Translations under genes and position numbers: made by a program
NCBI GenBank assembly: GCA_003255065.1
Contig: QAOA01003067.1
Coordinates: 161,643 to 225,642, forward strand
DNA length: 64,000 nucleotides
Origin: Cercis canadensis
Taxonomy: Eukaryota > Streptophyta > Magnoliopsida > Fabales > Fabaceae
Reading direction: 5' to 3'
Shown: piece after piece, positions 24,131 to 35,163 of the stretch
Position numbering within the stretch: the first letter of the stretch is position 1
How the letters are laid out: each line of letters starts with the position of its first letter
Notes under the pieces: generated by a model
The model's input: only the letters and a program-made list of their open reading frames with translations
Databases searched by the model: none
What the model was told of the DNA's origin: nothing

Positions 24131-24394
24131 GATTATGGTAGATAACCCTAATAGCACTCATGATTATCGGTCTTAGATACTTGAAAAGATGGGCCGCTTG
24201 AGCTTCCCAATTACTATAGAGAACCCAAGTGACTCACGGTCTTACTTATTTAAAAGGACGTGCTCCTTAGACTTCTCAATTACTATAAATAACCAAGGTA
24301 GTGGTCATGACTCTATAGCTATTACACTTATATTATTTCAATAAAAAATTCTTCTATCTTGAAGTATATTTCAACTAAGAGTTATATTTTGTTG

Positions 24395-25100
24395 GTATTT
24401 TTAGTTATAATCTTAGATGTGAACATAGAACCTATAAGTTTTGAGGATGACTTTAGTACCATTTAGGGGGTGTTTGGTAGATAGATTCTTTTTAGTTTCC
24501 TGAAAATCTTAACTTGAGAAATTAATATTCTCATATTTGGTATAAGATTTCTGAAAAACATTCTCAGGAAAGTAGGATTCCCATGAATAATTTTGGGACA
24601 AGTTTCTCACCAAAACTTTCCCTTAGGGAGGTGGTGAGAATCTTAGATTCTTATGCCATGGAAAAAAAATTTTAGATATAAAAAGTCAAATATACCATTC
24701 ATTAATGACATAATCGTAATAATGCCAAAATTATTTTATTTTTGTTTATACCTTATTTTTATTATATAATTTTTAGTGCTACTTTTTACTTATTCTTAAT
24801 TTTAAATAAGGAATCATTTTAAATAAATATTCATTAATTATAAGAAGTAATTTAATTGTTTGCTTTGACTTAAAATATATAGGGGTATTTTTGAAAAAAA
24901 ATACTAAGATTCTTAGGAAACATTGTTTAACATTCCCAAGAATGTTTAAGGCCAACTAAACACATTTGTAACATTCCTTGGAATTATTTTTCTCAGAAAA
25001 CATGATTCCCAAAAATTATTCTTTCTAAGAAACATGATTCCCAAAAACGAAAAAAGAATCCATCTACCAAACGTCCCCTTAACTACAAGCTATTTAGTAC
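24395..25100 (-). mobile_element. tRNA-like SINE split by a MITE
   Basis: In reverse complement the flanks of the MITE (24395-24465 and 25082-25100) join to a tRNA-like sequence related to those at 31379-31466 and 46118-46209. It is diverged: the box B region reads GTTCTATGTTCACATC and the box A region TAGCTTGTAGTTAAATGG. Confidence is limited because it is short and decayed. Confidence 0.4.
24466..25078. mobile_element. PIF/Harbinger-type MITE, 613 bp
   Basis: Terminal inverted repeats begin GGGGGTGTTTGGTAGAT on the left and, in reverse complement, GGGGACGTTTGGTAGATGG on the right. They are flanked by the 3-bp target duplication TTA (24463-24465 and 25079-25081), the signature of PIF/Harbinger (Tourist-like) elements. 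There is no coding capacity. A second, truncated copy of the left third is at 44251-44460. Confidence 0.85.
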
Positions 25101-25622
25101 AACTAAAAGAGAGTTTTAGTATTATCCAAATATTCACTCTTCGGCTTAAAAGCTTGCTCATAATTAAAAAAAAAAAAAAACTTGTAAAACATATTGCCTC
25201 GTCCCATGAGCAAAGTGGTGTTGTCATCTCAACAAAATTGGCCAGATATAAACTATCTTTTTATTATTATTATTTTTTGTTCTTTAACATAATCCTTACA
25301 GGGAAAAATAAAATTAAAAAAAAAAAACTGAGCATTTGTTTATCACCCAAACAACAAGGCCTAGTGGTTCTCGACCTAGCCCAAGCCCTAAACCCCCAAG
25401 TAAAAACCCAACCCACTCTCACAGTTTTCTTTCTTTTATTTGATTTTTCGCGACTTCAATAAATCTCAGTCGTTTTACAATTTCAGCGTCTCTCGTCCCT
25501 TCCCAGAAGTGCCACTCTCTTTCTCAGAGGCAAAAAAACACAAACACCTCGAATGCATAGGCAGTGGCAAAATTTGAAATTTAGAAAACCCTAATTTCCC
25601 AATTGTATCTGTAAACATTGCC
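25082..25622 (+). promoter_or_regulatory. TRAUCO upstream region with telo-box
   Basis: About 540 bp lie between the MITE and the start codon. A telo-box AAACCCTAA is at 25586-25594, 29 bp before the ATG, a motif common near transcription starts of plant housekeeping and chromatin genes. Pyrimidine-rich tracts at 25480-25530 resemble a 5' UTR. No clear TATA box was seen. Poly-A and TTA runs lie at 25160-25330. Confidence 0.55.
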
Positions 25623-28600
25623 ATGGACAGGTTACAAGCTACTTACAAGGACGAAGAGGAAGAAGGAGAGGATTCAGCTGCCACCGCTTCCGCCGCCGCT
25701 GTTACCACCGGCACTGGCACTGAATCATTGGATGTTCCACCTGCTACAACCAACACTGCCTCTGACACCCCAACTGAAGCCCAGAATGACATCAAATGGG
25801 AGCCTGACCGCTCCGATGATTTCTCCGACGACGAGGCCGGTTCCGACGGCTCTGGAGACGCTAAGAAATCGCCCAAACCTAATGGTGAAGGAGACAACGA
25901 GGAAGAAGATGAAGAACCTCCTCCTAAGAAGCAGAAGCAGCTTTCCTCTCTGACGGTCCAAAAAGCAAAGGAGGAATCACCCGCATTGCCCGATAACGTT
26001 GAGGGGAATAATGGGTCAAGCAATGCCACCACAACGCCGGCTACCGGAACCGGGACGAATTCGAAGAAATCGAAGAAGAAGAGTAACAATGTTTGGGTAA
26101 CGAAATCCACTCGGAAAGGGAAAAAGAAGAGTAAAAACAACAACAACCATGGTGAGGACACTGTTCTTATAACTCCTGTTCCGAGATTTCCTGATAAAAG
26201 CGACGATACCACAGACATGAAAATTTGCTTGTCGAAGGTGTACAAAGCAGAGAAGGTGGAATTGAGCGAGGATAGGATGAGTGCAGGGAGTTCAAAAGGT
26301 TATAGAATGGTAAGGGCAACGAGAGGAGTTGTAGAAGGGGCATGGTATTTTGAAGTAAAGGTTGTGAAGTTGGGTGAGACAGGGCATACTCGCCTAGGAT
26401 GGTCAACTGAGAAGGGAGACTTGCAGGCTCCAGTTGGATACGATGGGAATAGTTTCGGGTACAGGGATATTGATGGGAGTAAGATACATAAAGCATTGAG
26501 AGAGAAGTATGGGGAGGAGGGGTACAAGGAAGGTGATGTTATTGGTTTCTATATCAATTTACCAGATGGAGAGAAGTATGCACCCAAAGCACCACATTTG
26601 GTTTGGTATAAAGGGCAACGATATTTTTCTGCACCGGATTCAAAGGAAGATCCACCCAATGTAGTGCCTGGTGAGTGTTTATTTTTACTTTCTTATGGGA
26701 ATCCTGTTAAGTACTTTTTATCTGGCATACACATATGTTATCTACCATAATTTGTGTGATGTTAGTTGTACAACCAGTAGAACATGTTGAATGAGAGGAA
26801 AGGATTGTCTTCTTTATTGGTTAAGGACAGTCATTGCCGTATGCTTGGACTGTATGTAGGTGTTGTAATTATCTTTTGCTGGTTTAGCAGCTTGGTGGGT
26901 TTTACATTATCAAGTTTTGTATGTAAATATATAGCAAATTCAGTTAAGAGTAAATTCTAGCATGACGGCATGTATGAAATCAAGTCTGAAGTCTGATTTT
27001 GTGACAGCTAAACAAGCACATAATATTCGTTTAAATGCTTATTTGAAGATTGCATGTGTTGCAATGCCATTGCATTATTCTTGGACTTGTGGACATTCAG
27101 GAAAAGTACCGAGTTTGGAGATCTCGTAGGAAATCTTGATCTCTGCTTGCTGTCATATACGTCATAGAGCTTTATAAAGGTTATGAATGGTATTAATATA
27201 TCGGCTTTAAGATAAAAGGGAAAAAGAAATAACATTGTTGTGTGAAGTTTTTTAGTTTTACTATCTTATATACGATGACATTCTTTCAAAAATTATGAAT
27301 TCTTGGTTGTTGAGATTATGTTAGGAGAAATACTTACATATGTCTAAATGAGTAAACGGTGTTTTTGTCCTTGAAAGTCAATTTGATTGTTAGTTTCATT
27401 CCTTATAAATTTTTTTCTTTCTGAACCAAGAATCTAAAGCATTTAATTGGTACCTGCAACTCCCTCCATTAGAAAGCTGAACATTGGATTGATGGACTTG
27501 CTGATATAGCAATTAATATTTGACTTGTAAGTTGACATGTTGCATCCTATGCTAGTTCAGCATTAGCATAATATTGAGTCAGCCAGTTATATGAAATTTG
27601 CTAAGTAGGAACTGAGTATTGAATTTTCTTTTCTTTTTCCCTTGGTTTTTAGCCATATATTAGAAGAAATGTCTCCTCAATGCCTTTGAAACAATGTTGC
27701 AAGCTTTGGAAATGATGAGGGCTACATATGATGGTCTCCCTCGTTGTCCTTGCCCAATAATTGATAGCAATGTTCACCAAAAAAAAAAATTTCACCTAAA
27801 AAACAATTGATAACAATGTCATGAATCCTGTGATTGGCACCGCCACCATTGATTATGTTGCAATATAATGGAAAGGTTGTCATGCAGGGCCAAGAATATT
27901 TCAAAGCTGGTGATTGGTCCCTGATTATACAACGGGCATGTTGAGTTATCCCTTGATATTCAGGCTTTAAATGGTGGCTTTCCACATTCTGGGACTATGG
28001 TGGTCTTCTCTTGTTTATTTNCTGTGATTGGCACCGCCACCATTGATTATGTTGCGATATAATGGAAAGGTTGTCATGCAGGGCCAAGAATATTTCAAAG
28101 CTGGTGATTGGTCCCTGATTATACAACGGGCATGTTGAGTTATCCCTTGATATTCAGGCTTTAAATGGTGGCTTTCCACATTCTGGGACTATGGTGGTCT
28201 TCTCTTGTTTATTTATATGATGTTGGAGGTGGATGGCCATGCATTATCACCTGCCCTTTCTGTCTGTAAAGCTGGGAAGCTTCTTCTCTCTCTCTATCTC
28301 CCTACCCCTCTAGCCCCTCCTCTGTCTTTCTCTCTATGTCTCTGTGCCTTGGATGATTCTGGTGACTTAGACCTTTTAAGTGAACTAAAATGTATTGGTG
28401 GATTTTCAACTTTTCAGAAAGGGGATTTTTTTTTTCAGCAAAAGTTATTGTGTTAGAGAAATATTGGAAGTGTTGGGATAAGGAATAAGAATGAATATGA
28501 AGGATTTTGGTATAGACACAAGGAAACTAGATTGTACTTGACATCAAGTGATAAGGGACTAACTCAAGCAATTAGCTACTGATACCGTGTCCAAGTAAGC

Positions 28601-30400
28601 AAATAACCTGGTGGGTCAGTTACTCTGTCAACCCATGATTGAGGCCCTGCATGAGGCAAGTGATTAATTTTGATTAAAAATTATAGATACTTGATTCATA
28701 AAAGTTTTAATTGTGAGGTTATTATTTGAGGGCCAAAATAATAGTGTAGTCTTTAATGACTTTCTCATTCTGGTTCTTATGATTGTCAGTAGTTTATAAA
28801 TTTGGGAATGCAAAGTTTGTGAAAATAAATTGTGCTAAGCTTTTCATTACTTTCTTTTAAGTATAAGACTTTTGCAGTCCCAGAAACTTTTTGGTTTTCA
28901 AATGCATTCTCCAGTGTTCCATTCTGATTGATTGGCCATGTCATGAATATGCCATATTTGGATAAAGACATGTTTATGGATTCTCAAGTGGCATGTTCAG
29001 CGTCACTTGTATTGCTGGTGTTTGATTTCAATTATACCTCCAAAAGAAGATATCATAGGTGCAACCTTCCTAAACTTGAAATTTTTTGCTTATTCTTGAG
29101 TTATAAAACTGATTCTTTCTCTAGCTTCTTAGTCCATGATACTTTGTTCCAATTCTACAAAATTTTAATGGCCAATCATGGTTCTAACTACCTAAGGTTA
29201 TATTAGTACACCCACAAGACATATATGCTTATAATTTGGTATATAAATGATATAAACAAAAGTAGCTTCTATTGTAAATCTAGGAGAACAGTTTCTTACA
29301 AGTTACTAAAAGAGACAACATTTTTGAACAATTCAGAAAAATCAGCAATAGAAGAGGAAGCTGGTTAAAAAAATTCTGCTTAGCTAGACTTGTCAGATAC
29401 TGAAAACTGCAGAAATCGGGGTCTCATGGCAACAAGGAAAAACCTCAGTCTCCAAGATATATAAAAACATAATTTTAAAGATTAAATTGGTGAGTTATGG
29501 TTCCTACATTTTCCCGCTGTTTGCATTAGAATGTTGACATCTGCGACTGGGTTTCGTACTGTTTGTACTCTTGAACAACATGGTCTGTCATGTACTGAGA
29601 AACATATGCAGGGAATTAAGATAGTTTTATGCAAGTTTAGTTGATGTTGATGTTAGTGATGGAAAACATAAGCTGAGATAGAACTTGAAGGGAGTATATA
29701 TGCTTTGCTAAGAGACTGTGATCATGGGTGAGCAGAAGTTGAGTGAATTCATAGTGTGCAGAGATTATCATAGAAAATTTTTACACAGAAAATATTGATC
29801 GACGTTTGATATGACCAGTGAAATTTTTTGTAGTTTGGTCTTGATTTGATTTTGTGGACAGACCTTACTCTTCTTTGTCTTAATATAATATTTAAGTCCT
29901 TTAACCTCTAGCGATAGGTTGGAAATTGGGATGCTTGCCAATCAAAACCTTGAAAGCAAGTCAATCTGTCAGATCTCATTGTCTTGTACCTTATAATTAC
30001 TTTGCATCATGAGCATTTGTTTGACATTGTTTCACCATATCAATGGTTTGTTCTCTTGCTGTAAGTTGTAATCAATGATCACTTTGTGTTCAAATATTGT
30101 ATTCTCTGTGCAGGAAGTGAGATATCTTTCTTCAAAAATGGTGTATGTCAAGGGGTAGCTTTCAAAGATCTTTATGGTGGTCGTTACTACCCTGCTGCTT
30201 CGATGTTTACTCTACCCAATGAACCAAATTGCACGGTCAAGTTCAATTTTGGTCCAGACTTTGAATTCTTTCCTGAGGACTTAAATGGACGGCCAATTCC
30301 CAGTCCCATGGTTGAAGTTCCTTATCATGGTTTTGACAACAGAGTTGAAAATGGAGAGTCCAATGAGAAAAAAAGTCCTAGGAAGTGTTGTGTAGGTTGA
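25623..30400 (+). CDS. TRO: TRAUCO-like protein (Ash2 homologue, COMPASS subunit), two exons
   Basis: Exon 1 is 25623-26670 and exon 2 is 30114-30400. The donor is CCTG|GTGAGT and the acceptor TGTGCAG|GAAGTG; together they give 1335 nt, 444 residues plus stop, with the frame kept across the intron (VVP-G-SEISFF). Plant Ash2-like proteins act in the nucleus with WDR5, RbBP5 and a SET-domain methyltransferase to methylate histone H3 lysine 4. The N-terminal 180 residues are low-complexity: an acidic stretch, PPPKKQKQ, and Lys-rich runs ([15 protein letters not shown]) that look like nuclear localisation signals. The SPRY domain follows from about residue 185 to 420 ([80 protein letters not shown]). 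ATG 25623 is chosen because it is the first in frame, with context TTGCCATGG. Reading past the donor gives only a short intronic tail. A copy of exon 2 lies at 44838. Confidence 0.93.
26671..30113 (+). other. TRAUCO intron 1 (3443 bp as assembled)
   Basis: GT at 26671 and AG at 30112-30113. AT-rich with pyrimidine runs; no internal gene is supported. A frame at 28205-28456 is Ser/Leu-rich low complexity. The intron contains a likely assembly duplication at the n at 28021, so the true length is probably about 3250 bp. Its last 380 bp are duplicated at 44458-44837. Confidence 0.85.
27828..28214. repeat. 193-bp direct duplication flanking a single n (likely unmerged contig overlap)
   Basis: Bases 27828-28020 and 28022-28214 agree over their whole length; the only difference noticed is gttgcaata against gttgcgata. 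The first copy ends exactly at the n and the second starts exactly after it. Confidence 0.88.
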
Positions 30401-31487
30401 ATTTATCATTATATGCTGTGCATATATGGATATGAGTTCATATTCTGTTGTAATTCTAATTGCTCTAAATACATTGACTTGTTAGCAAACGAAAAAAAAA
30501 AATTGATTTGAAAATGAATAGATTACATGATTAGGGAAATTGTCCATGTGAAATACATGGTTTTTTCATGGGTTGAGTCTAATACTTAGTTGTGTCTTTT
30601 ACCTTGTCTTTAATGTAGCTTGTAGTTCTCCATGTTTATGACATCTTTTATGTTATATTACATCCAGTGTTAGTATGCATATATCCTTCTATGTTGATAT
30701 CCTTGATAAACTTCCAAAGTCTCTCACATCTCAAGCAGTTTCAGAAGTGAGGCACATCCATGATTGGAGTATCTTCTTTGCTTGGGATTTGGAAGTTAAA
30801 TTTTCTTGTGATTTGTTGTGCCTTCTGGCTAAGATGATTGATGCAATCTTTCTGAAAAATGTCATTTGCTTCTAGTTGATGTAGCTAGATTGAACAATTA
30901 AACATACATACGACACTGCAAATAGACTTGATTTTTACCCACTTTCCTCAAAAACCAGAAAATGCAAACATTGTTTGCGCATTGTTGATCTTGATTTTGG
31001 ACTTTCCTGCAGTAGGTGGGATGAAAAAAGTGAGGCCTATAACTCCTTGTGCACTTTGGGGACATATTCGCATTCAATGAAGTAAGCGTCATCTTCCATA
31101 CAATTTTAACCTACATTACTATTGCTTCCTTTCCTTCTATATGTGCACACGACAAAGCACATTTGGATGTCTTTCTTTTGAACAGGATTGTTTGATGGTT
31201 GGCTTATCTAATTGAATCATGGCTTCTGTTGACAGGGTAGTTTGATCTCAATGAACATATTATAGGAAGTTGGTAAGGTGCAATTGGCATGGCATAGCCA
31301 AGAAAACCATTGATCTAGAATAAAAACAGTTTCAGTGTTGAAACTTTGCCTTTATGCTTTAGTGTGGTAGGTAGACAATTTTTTTTTAGTTTGGCTAACT
31401 CTGGATTCAAACATAGAATCTATAAGGCCTGAGATCGATGACCTTAGTATCACTCAGCTATAGGCCGTTTGGTTAGATAGTAGTTTT
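29734..31487. repeat. Segmental duplication, parent copy (end of TRAUCO)
   Basis: It covers the last 380 bp of the intron, exon 2, and about 1.1 kb downstream including a SINE-like sequence. It matches 44458-46229 in direct orientation with scattered substitutions and small indels; the parent lacks about 55 bp near 31005 that are present in the copy at 45725-45780. Downstream of exon 2 I see no other gene. Confidence 0.9.
31379..31466 (-). mobile_element. tRNA-like SINE remnant
   Basis: In reverse complement it reads GGCCTATAGCTGAGTGATAC (box A-like) and, 40 bp on, GTTTGAATCC (box B-like), then AGTTAGCCAAACT and a poly-A run. This is the layout of a tRNA-derived retroposon. The paralogue at 46118-46209 has better-kept boxes. 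A decayed tRNA gene copy is the alternative. Confidence 0.45.
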
Positions 31488-31676
31488 TATTTTTGTCATT
31501 TTTAGCTAAGGACATGTTATAGCCTTCATGCTACTCTGAGGCCTTATTGTATGCCAGCTATGGGGCACTCAGTTGAGGCTGTAGGTCTATTGTGCATTAA
31601 ATGTTCATCAGCAGTCCCTCTGCTGCAATAGAGAAGCCCAATGGCTCTTTGCTTTCCTCCCTATAAATAACCCTTA

Positions 31677-32471
31677 GGGTGTGTTTGGATGTGATATTTG
31701 TAGAGTGTAATGTATTTGTAGAGTATATTTAAAATATTTATTTTGAATTACTCTGTTTGTGTAATTTTTTGAGGTATTTTTAAAATTCTAATGTATTTTT
31801 TTAGTGACTTTCAAAATTTCAATTAAGTGTATTTCAAACTCACTTAAAATAGAGTGTATTTCAAATTACTTGTTTTTTTTCACTGAGCCCCGATACCATC
31901 CCTCTTTCACTCTTGAACTTCAAAATCAAATTCCTCTGTTTCCAAACTCCATTGTCGACTCTAGAATTCGACTCCACACACGACGACTCAGACACCTCCA
32001 CTTCGCTTTCAATTTGCTTGTCAGATCTCCGATTTCTCCAGAATCTAGCGTATTCATCCAAACATAATGTTAAGACACAACATCAATCAAAGAACAGAGA
32101 GGTGCCTTTGTTCCTGTTAGGAGATTCTTTGTGAGTTCTCCTGGGGTTAAGCTTCGGATTCATTCTCCAAGAATTGGAATTGGAAGCAAAAAATTTCAAG
32201 GACATGGCTGCAAAATGGGGATTCATTAATGAGCTGCAAGAGGTAGTTTTGGTATTTCCAAACCTAGAACGTGAGAAATGGGTTCTTGTTTGTCTTACAC
32301 AAACCCGAGATGGTCCATTTTTTTGTTGTTGTATAAACAGAAAGACAAACAAAATAATAAAATATATTCAAACAAGGTATTTTATAAATGCATATATTTA
32401 AAATATTGCATTTCAATTACATGTATTTAAAATTCACAAGAATTTGTCAAATACTTCATCCAAACACAACC
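31677..32471. mobile_element. TTA-flanked TIR element, 795 bp, non-autonomous
   Basis: It begins GGGTGTGTTTGGATG and in reverse complement also begins GGTTGTGTTTGGATG. TTA is duplicated at 31674-31676 and 32472-32474. This fits a PIF/Harbinger-type non-autonomous element. The inner 440 bp (31890-32330) is less AT-rich and has frames on both strands (plus: MAAKWGFINELQEVVLVFPN), which could be captured host sequence; I recognise no domain. Confidence 0.7.
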
Positions 32472-33924
32472 TTAGTTCTCCATTTATTTAGATTTTCAGA
32501 CCCTTTAGCACTTTTCAAGACCTTCAAATTTTCTAGAACTCCATTCTCTTCTTCTTCTTCTTCTTCTTCCTCAGACACCTTCCTCCTCCATGAATGGAGT
32601 TAACTAAGCTGAAGTTGTCACTCCAGCTTCCCATGAACCTAGCAAATTCAACTGATTGATCATTCTAAGAACTTAACCTCCACTCCATTTATTTTCCATT
32701 CAACTCCCACTCAATTGGATTTTCTAGAACTCTTTGAAAACCAAGAACACTCAAGAACCAGAAAACTTAGAGATAATCTTCCATTAAACACTCTTCAACA
32801 GCCTTAAAACAATATTCTTATTGTCTTTCAAATTATTTCCTCATTTACTTCTCATTTAACGCTCTATTTTTTCACTTTCATCCACTTTCTCTTACAAAAG
32901 ACCATCACCAACCTCCATTGAAAACACCTTCAAATACCAGCAGACATCTTTAGCCCCAGCTTCAAACCACGATGTAGCTGTGCCTATGCTACCACAGCCT
33001 CCTCCAGAAGGTCCTCCATTAATGCACCTCCAAACACCTTTGAATATCCTCAGCCTTAACTGCAAACTACTCTCTTAGATGTGCAAGTGCTGCTATAGCT
33101 TCCTCTAGAAGGTCATCCTTAGTCACGTTGGACGCAAAGGCTTAAGGTCTCCTTCCCTTGACTTTGAGTTTCGGTTGTCTCAATTGTCCCACTAACTTGC
33201 CTAAGGAGCCTTAGTTGTTCAACCATCAGTCCCACCAAAGCTAAGTTCCCGTTAGCTGTATTGTTACCTCTTAAGCATTAATGAACCAAATTCAACAAAA
33301 ATAGTTTTCATCTAATAACCTGTTTTTGGACTTTAATTATTTGTTTTGTTTGATCTTATCCTACTTTTCTATTCACCGGAATCCATACTTCAAACTCATT
33401 CATATCTCTCCGTGAAAGTAGAAATATTTTCTTCCTTTCAAATAACTCCATATTCCTCTCATATTTCAATGGTAGAATGAAGAGCTTTTTTATCACAATG
33501 CACATGTGCTTTGTTAAAGGGTATTAAGAAATAGTTGTTATGAAATATAAACCCTACAATTCTAACGAAATTGTGTAATTCTCTTTCTCCCAACTAATGA
33601 AATGGTGAAATGACCTATCTACTCTTAAAGGCAATTCCACTATTATCTATAAATGGCCCAATCCTCATAAAGTACGAGACTTTTGGCTCTTATTCCCACC
33701 TTTTATTTCCGTTCAGTTAAACTGTTGATTGTCTTTGGCCTTAAAGTTTAGACTGTCATCAAGTATGTGTATCTTGGACACGTGGCATTTTGCTTAATAA
33801 TCATGAGTGGTCATGCTTATACGAAGTTCACCCTTTTATCTACTGAATTCTAGGCACTATTTCCAAGTGACTTTATTATATAGTTCAACATGCCACTAGC
33901 TTTTGTGTTGTACGATTGGGGAGA
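32472..33924. other. Intergenic, no gene seen
   Basis: A CTT microsatellite lies at about 32544-32571. The rest is pyrimidine-rich on the plus strand (32580-33180) and then AT-rich. No reading frame with recognisable content on either strand. Confidence 0.5.
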
Positions 33925-34490
33925 GCTATGATACACCCCCTGAAAGTGACATTGCTGAGTCTTGCAGGTTTTGCAGGGAATTTTGTTTTTTTTTAATGGG
34001 TTGCTGACCCGTTTAGGTGAGAATAAGGAAGTAATTTGGCTGGAAGTTTAGGTGAAAAATTTGGTTGAAAGTTTTTCAAATCTGCAAAGGCTGTCCAATC
34101 TCATTAAACAAAATGACGTTGTTTTGTGGGAACCAAAATATTAAGGAAAAAGTTTAAAAAATTCTACTGAACTAGACACCTTATGCGCTTTATTCCACAT
34201 GCTTTAAAAATGTAAAGAATATCTCTTTCAACTACTAAAATGTGTGTTTTACCCCCAAGACCCAAACGAGTGTCCAAAAATAGACGAAAATAGTCACGTG
34301 CCTGGCACGTGGAGTGTTTAAATGCCTAATCCCACTAAAATATTAGATTAAGTGCTCACGTGAGAGGCACGTGATCACTTAAACACCCAAAATCATTCTC
34401 TCTCCTCGATTATGCTTTTGATTTGGGGATTTTTGGTAAAATCCCTAGAAACTGAAATCTTGCATTTTTCAATTGAACTCCATAGAAACT
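33925..34490. repeat. Left TIR of MULE-1
   Basis: This matches 43206-43009 and then 40963-40615 in reverse complement, including the GTCACGTGCCTGGCACGTGG block and AAATCCCTAGAAACTGAAAT. Repeated CACGTG (G-box) words lie at 34295-34375. Confidence 0.82.
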
Positions 34491-35163
34491 AATTGTGGGT
34501 GGGTTATGAGTTGCGCTTATCAGGAATTAGCGATACGTTGGATTTGAGGTCATAGCTTGGTTTGTAGCTTAATTGTTTTGAGAGTCAGTTCTTTCTCTGT
34601 TGAACTCGTGGCCCCAAAGTTTTGATACTAGGTAATCCAAAAGAAAATTGACCTTTGCAATGTCTTGTTGTTTTTATTTTTGTTTCTAGATGCAAAATGT
34701 TTATTCCTTCTCGCCCAAAATAAATGGAGATAGAGTAAGAACTTGATAAATTAACAGTAGTTGAATAGTGTGAAATTTTGTTCAATCGTGTTATCAGTGA
34801 ATACTTATTTGTTGAACCCTGTTTGTTACCATATGAATGGAAGTTTGATTTGCTGCAAGAGAGAAAAATTGACATATACCATAGAAAGAAATTTCCTAGA
34901 ACTGGTTAGTAGGCACCAGTGGGTATATTGAGGAATTTATGATGCATTTGTGCAGATGTACTGGATTCCTATGATGCATTGATATTGACGTGTTATTTTG
35001 CATATGGTTTAGGCATTTTGCACATGAACGACAACTGTTGTACATTGAGGAACATGGTTTAGGCTATGGGCTTATTTGTTTTTGTTTTGTAATGTGGTCT
35101 TGAAGCTTTTGTGCTGTAATGTGGTCCTAACATGTTTTCATTTTTATTACAACATGAATTATA

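Noticed and set aside
25643..26245. 200-codon minus-strand frame over TRAUCO exon 1
   Set aside because: It is the antisense of a low-complexity acidic and basic region; Ser/Phe/Leu-rich with no domain, while the plus strand encodes a clear protein.
28205..28456. 83-codon frame in the TRAUCO intron as an extra exon
   Set aside because: Low-complexity Ser/Leu/Pro from a pyrimidine tract; the exon 1 to exon 2 splice keeps the frame without it.
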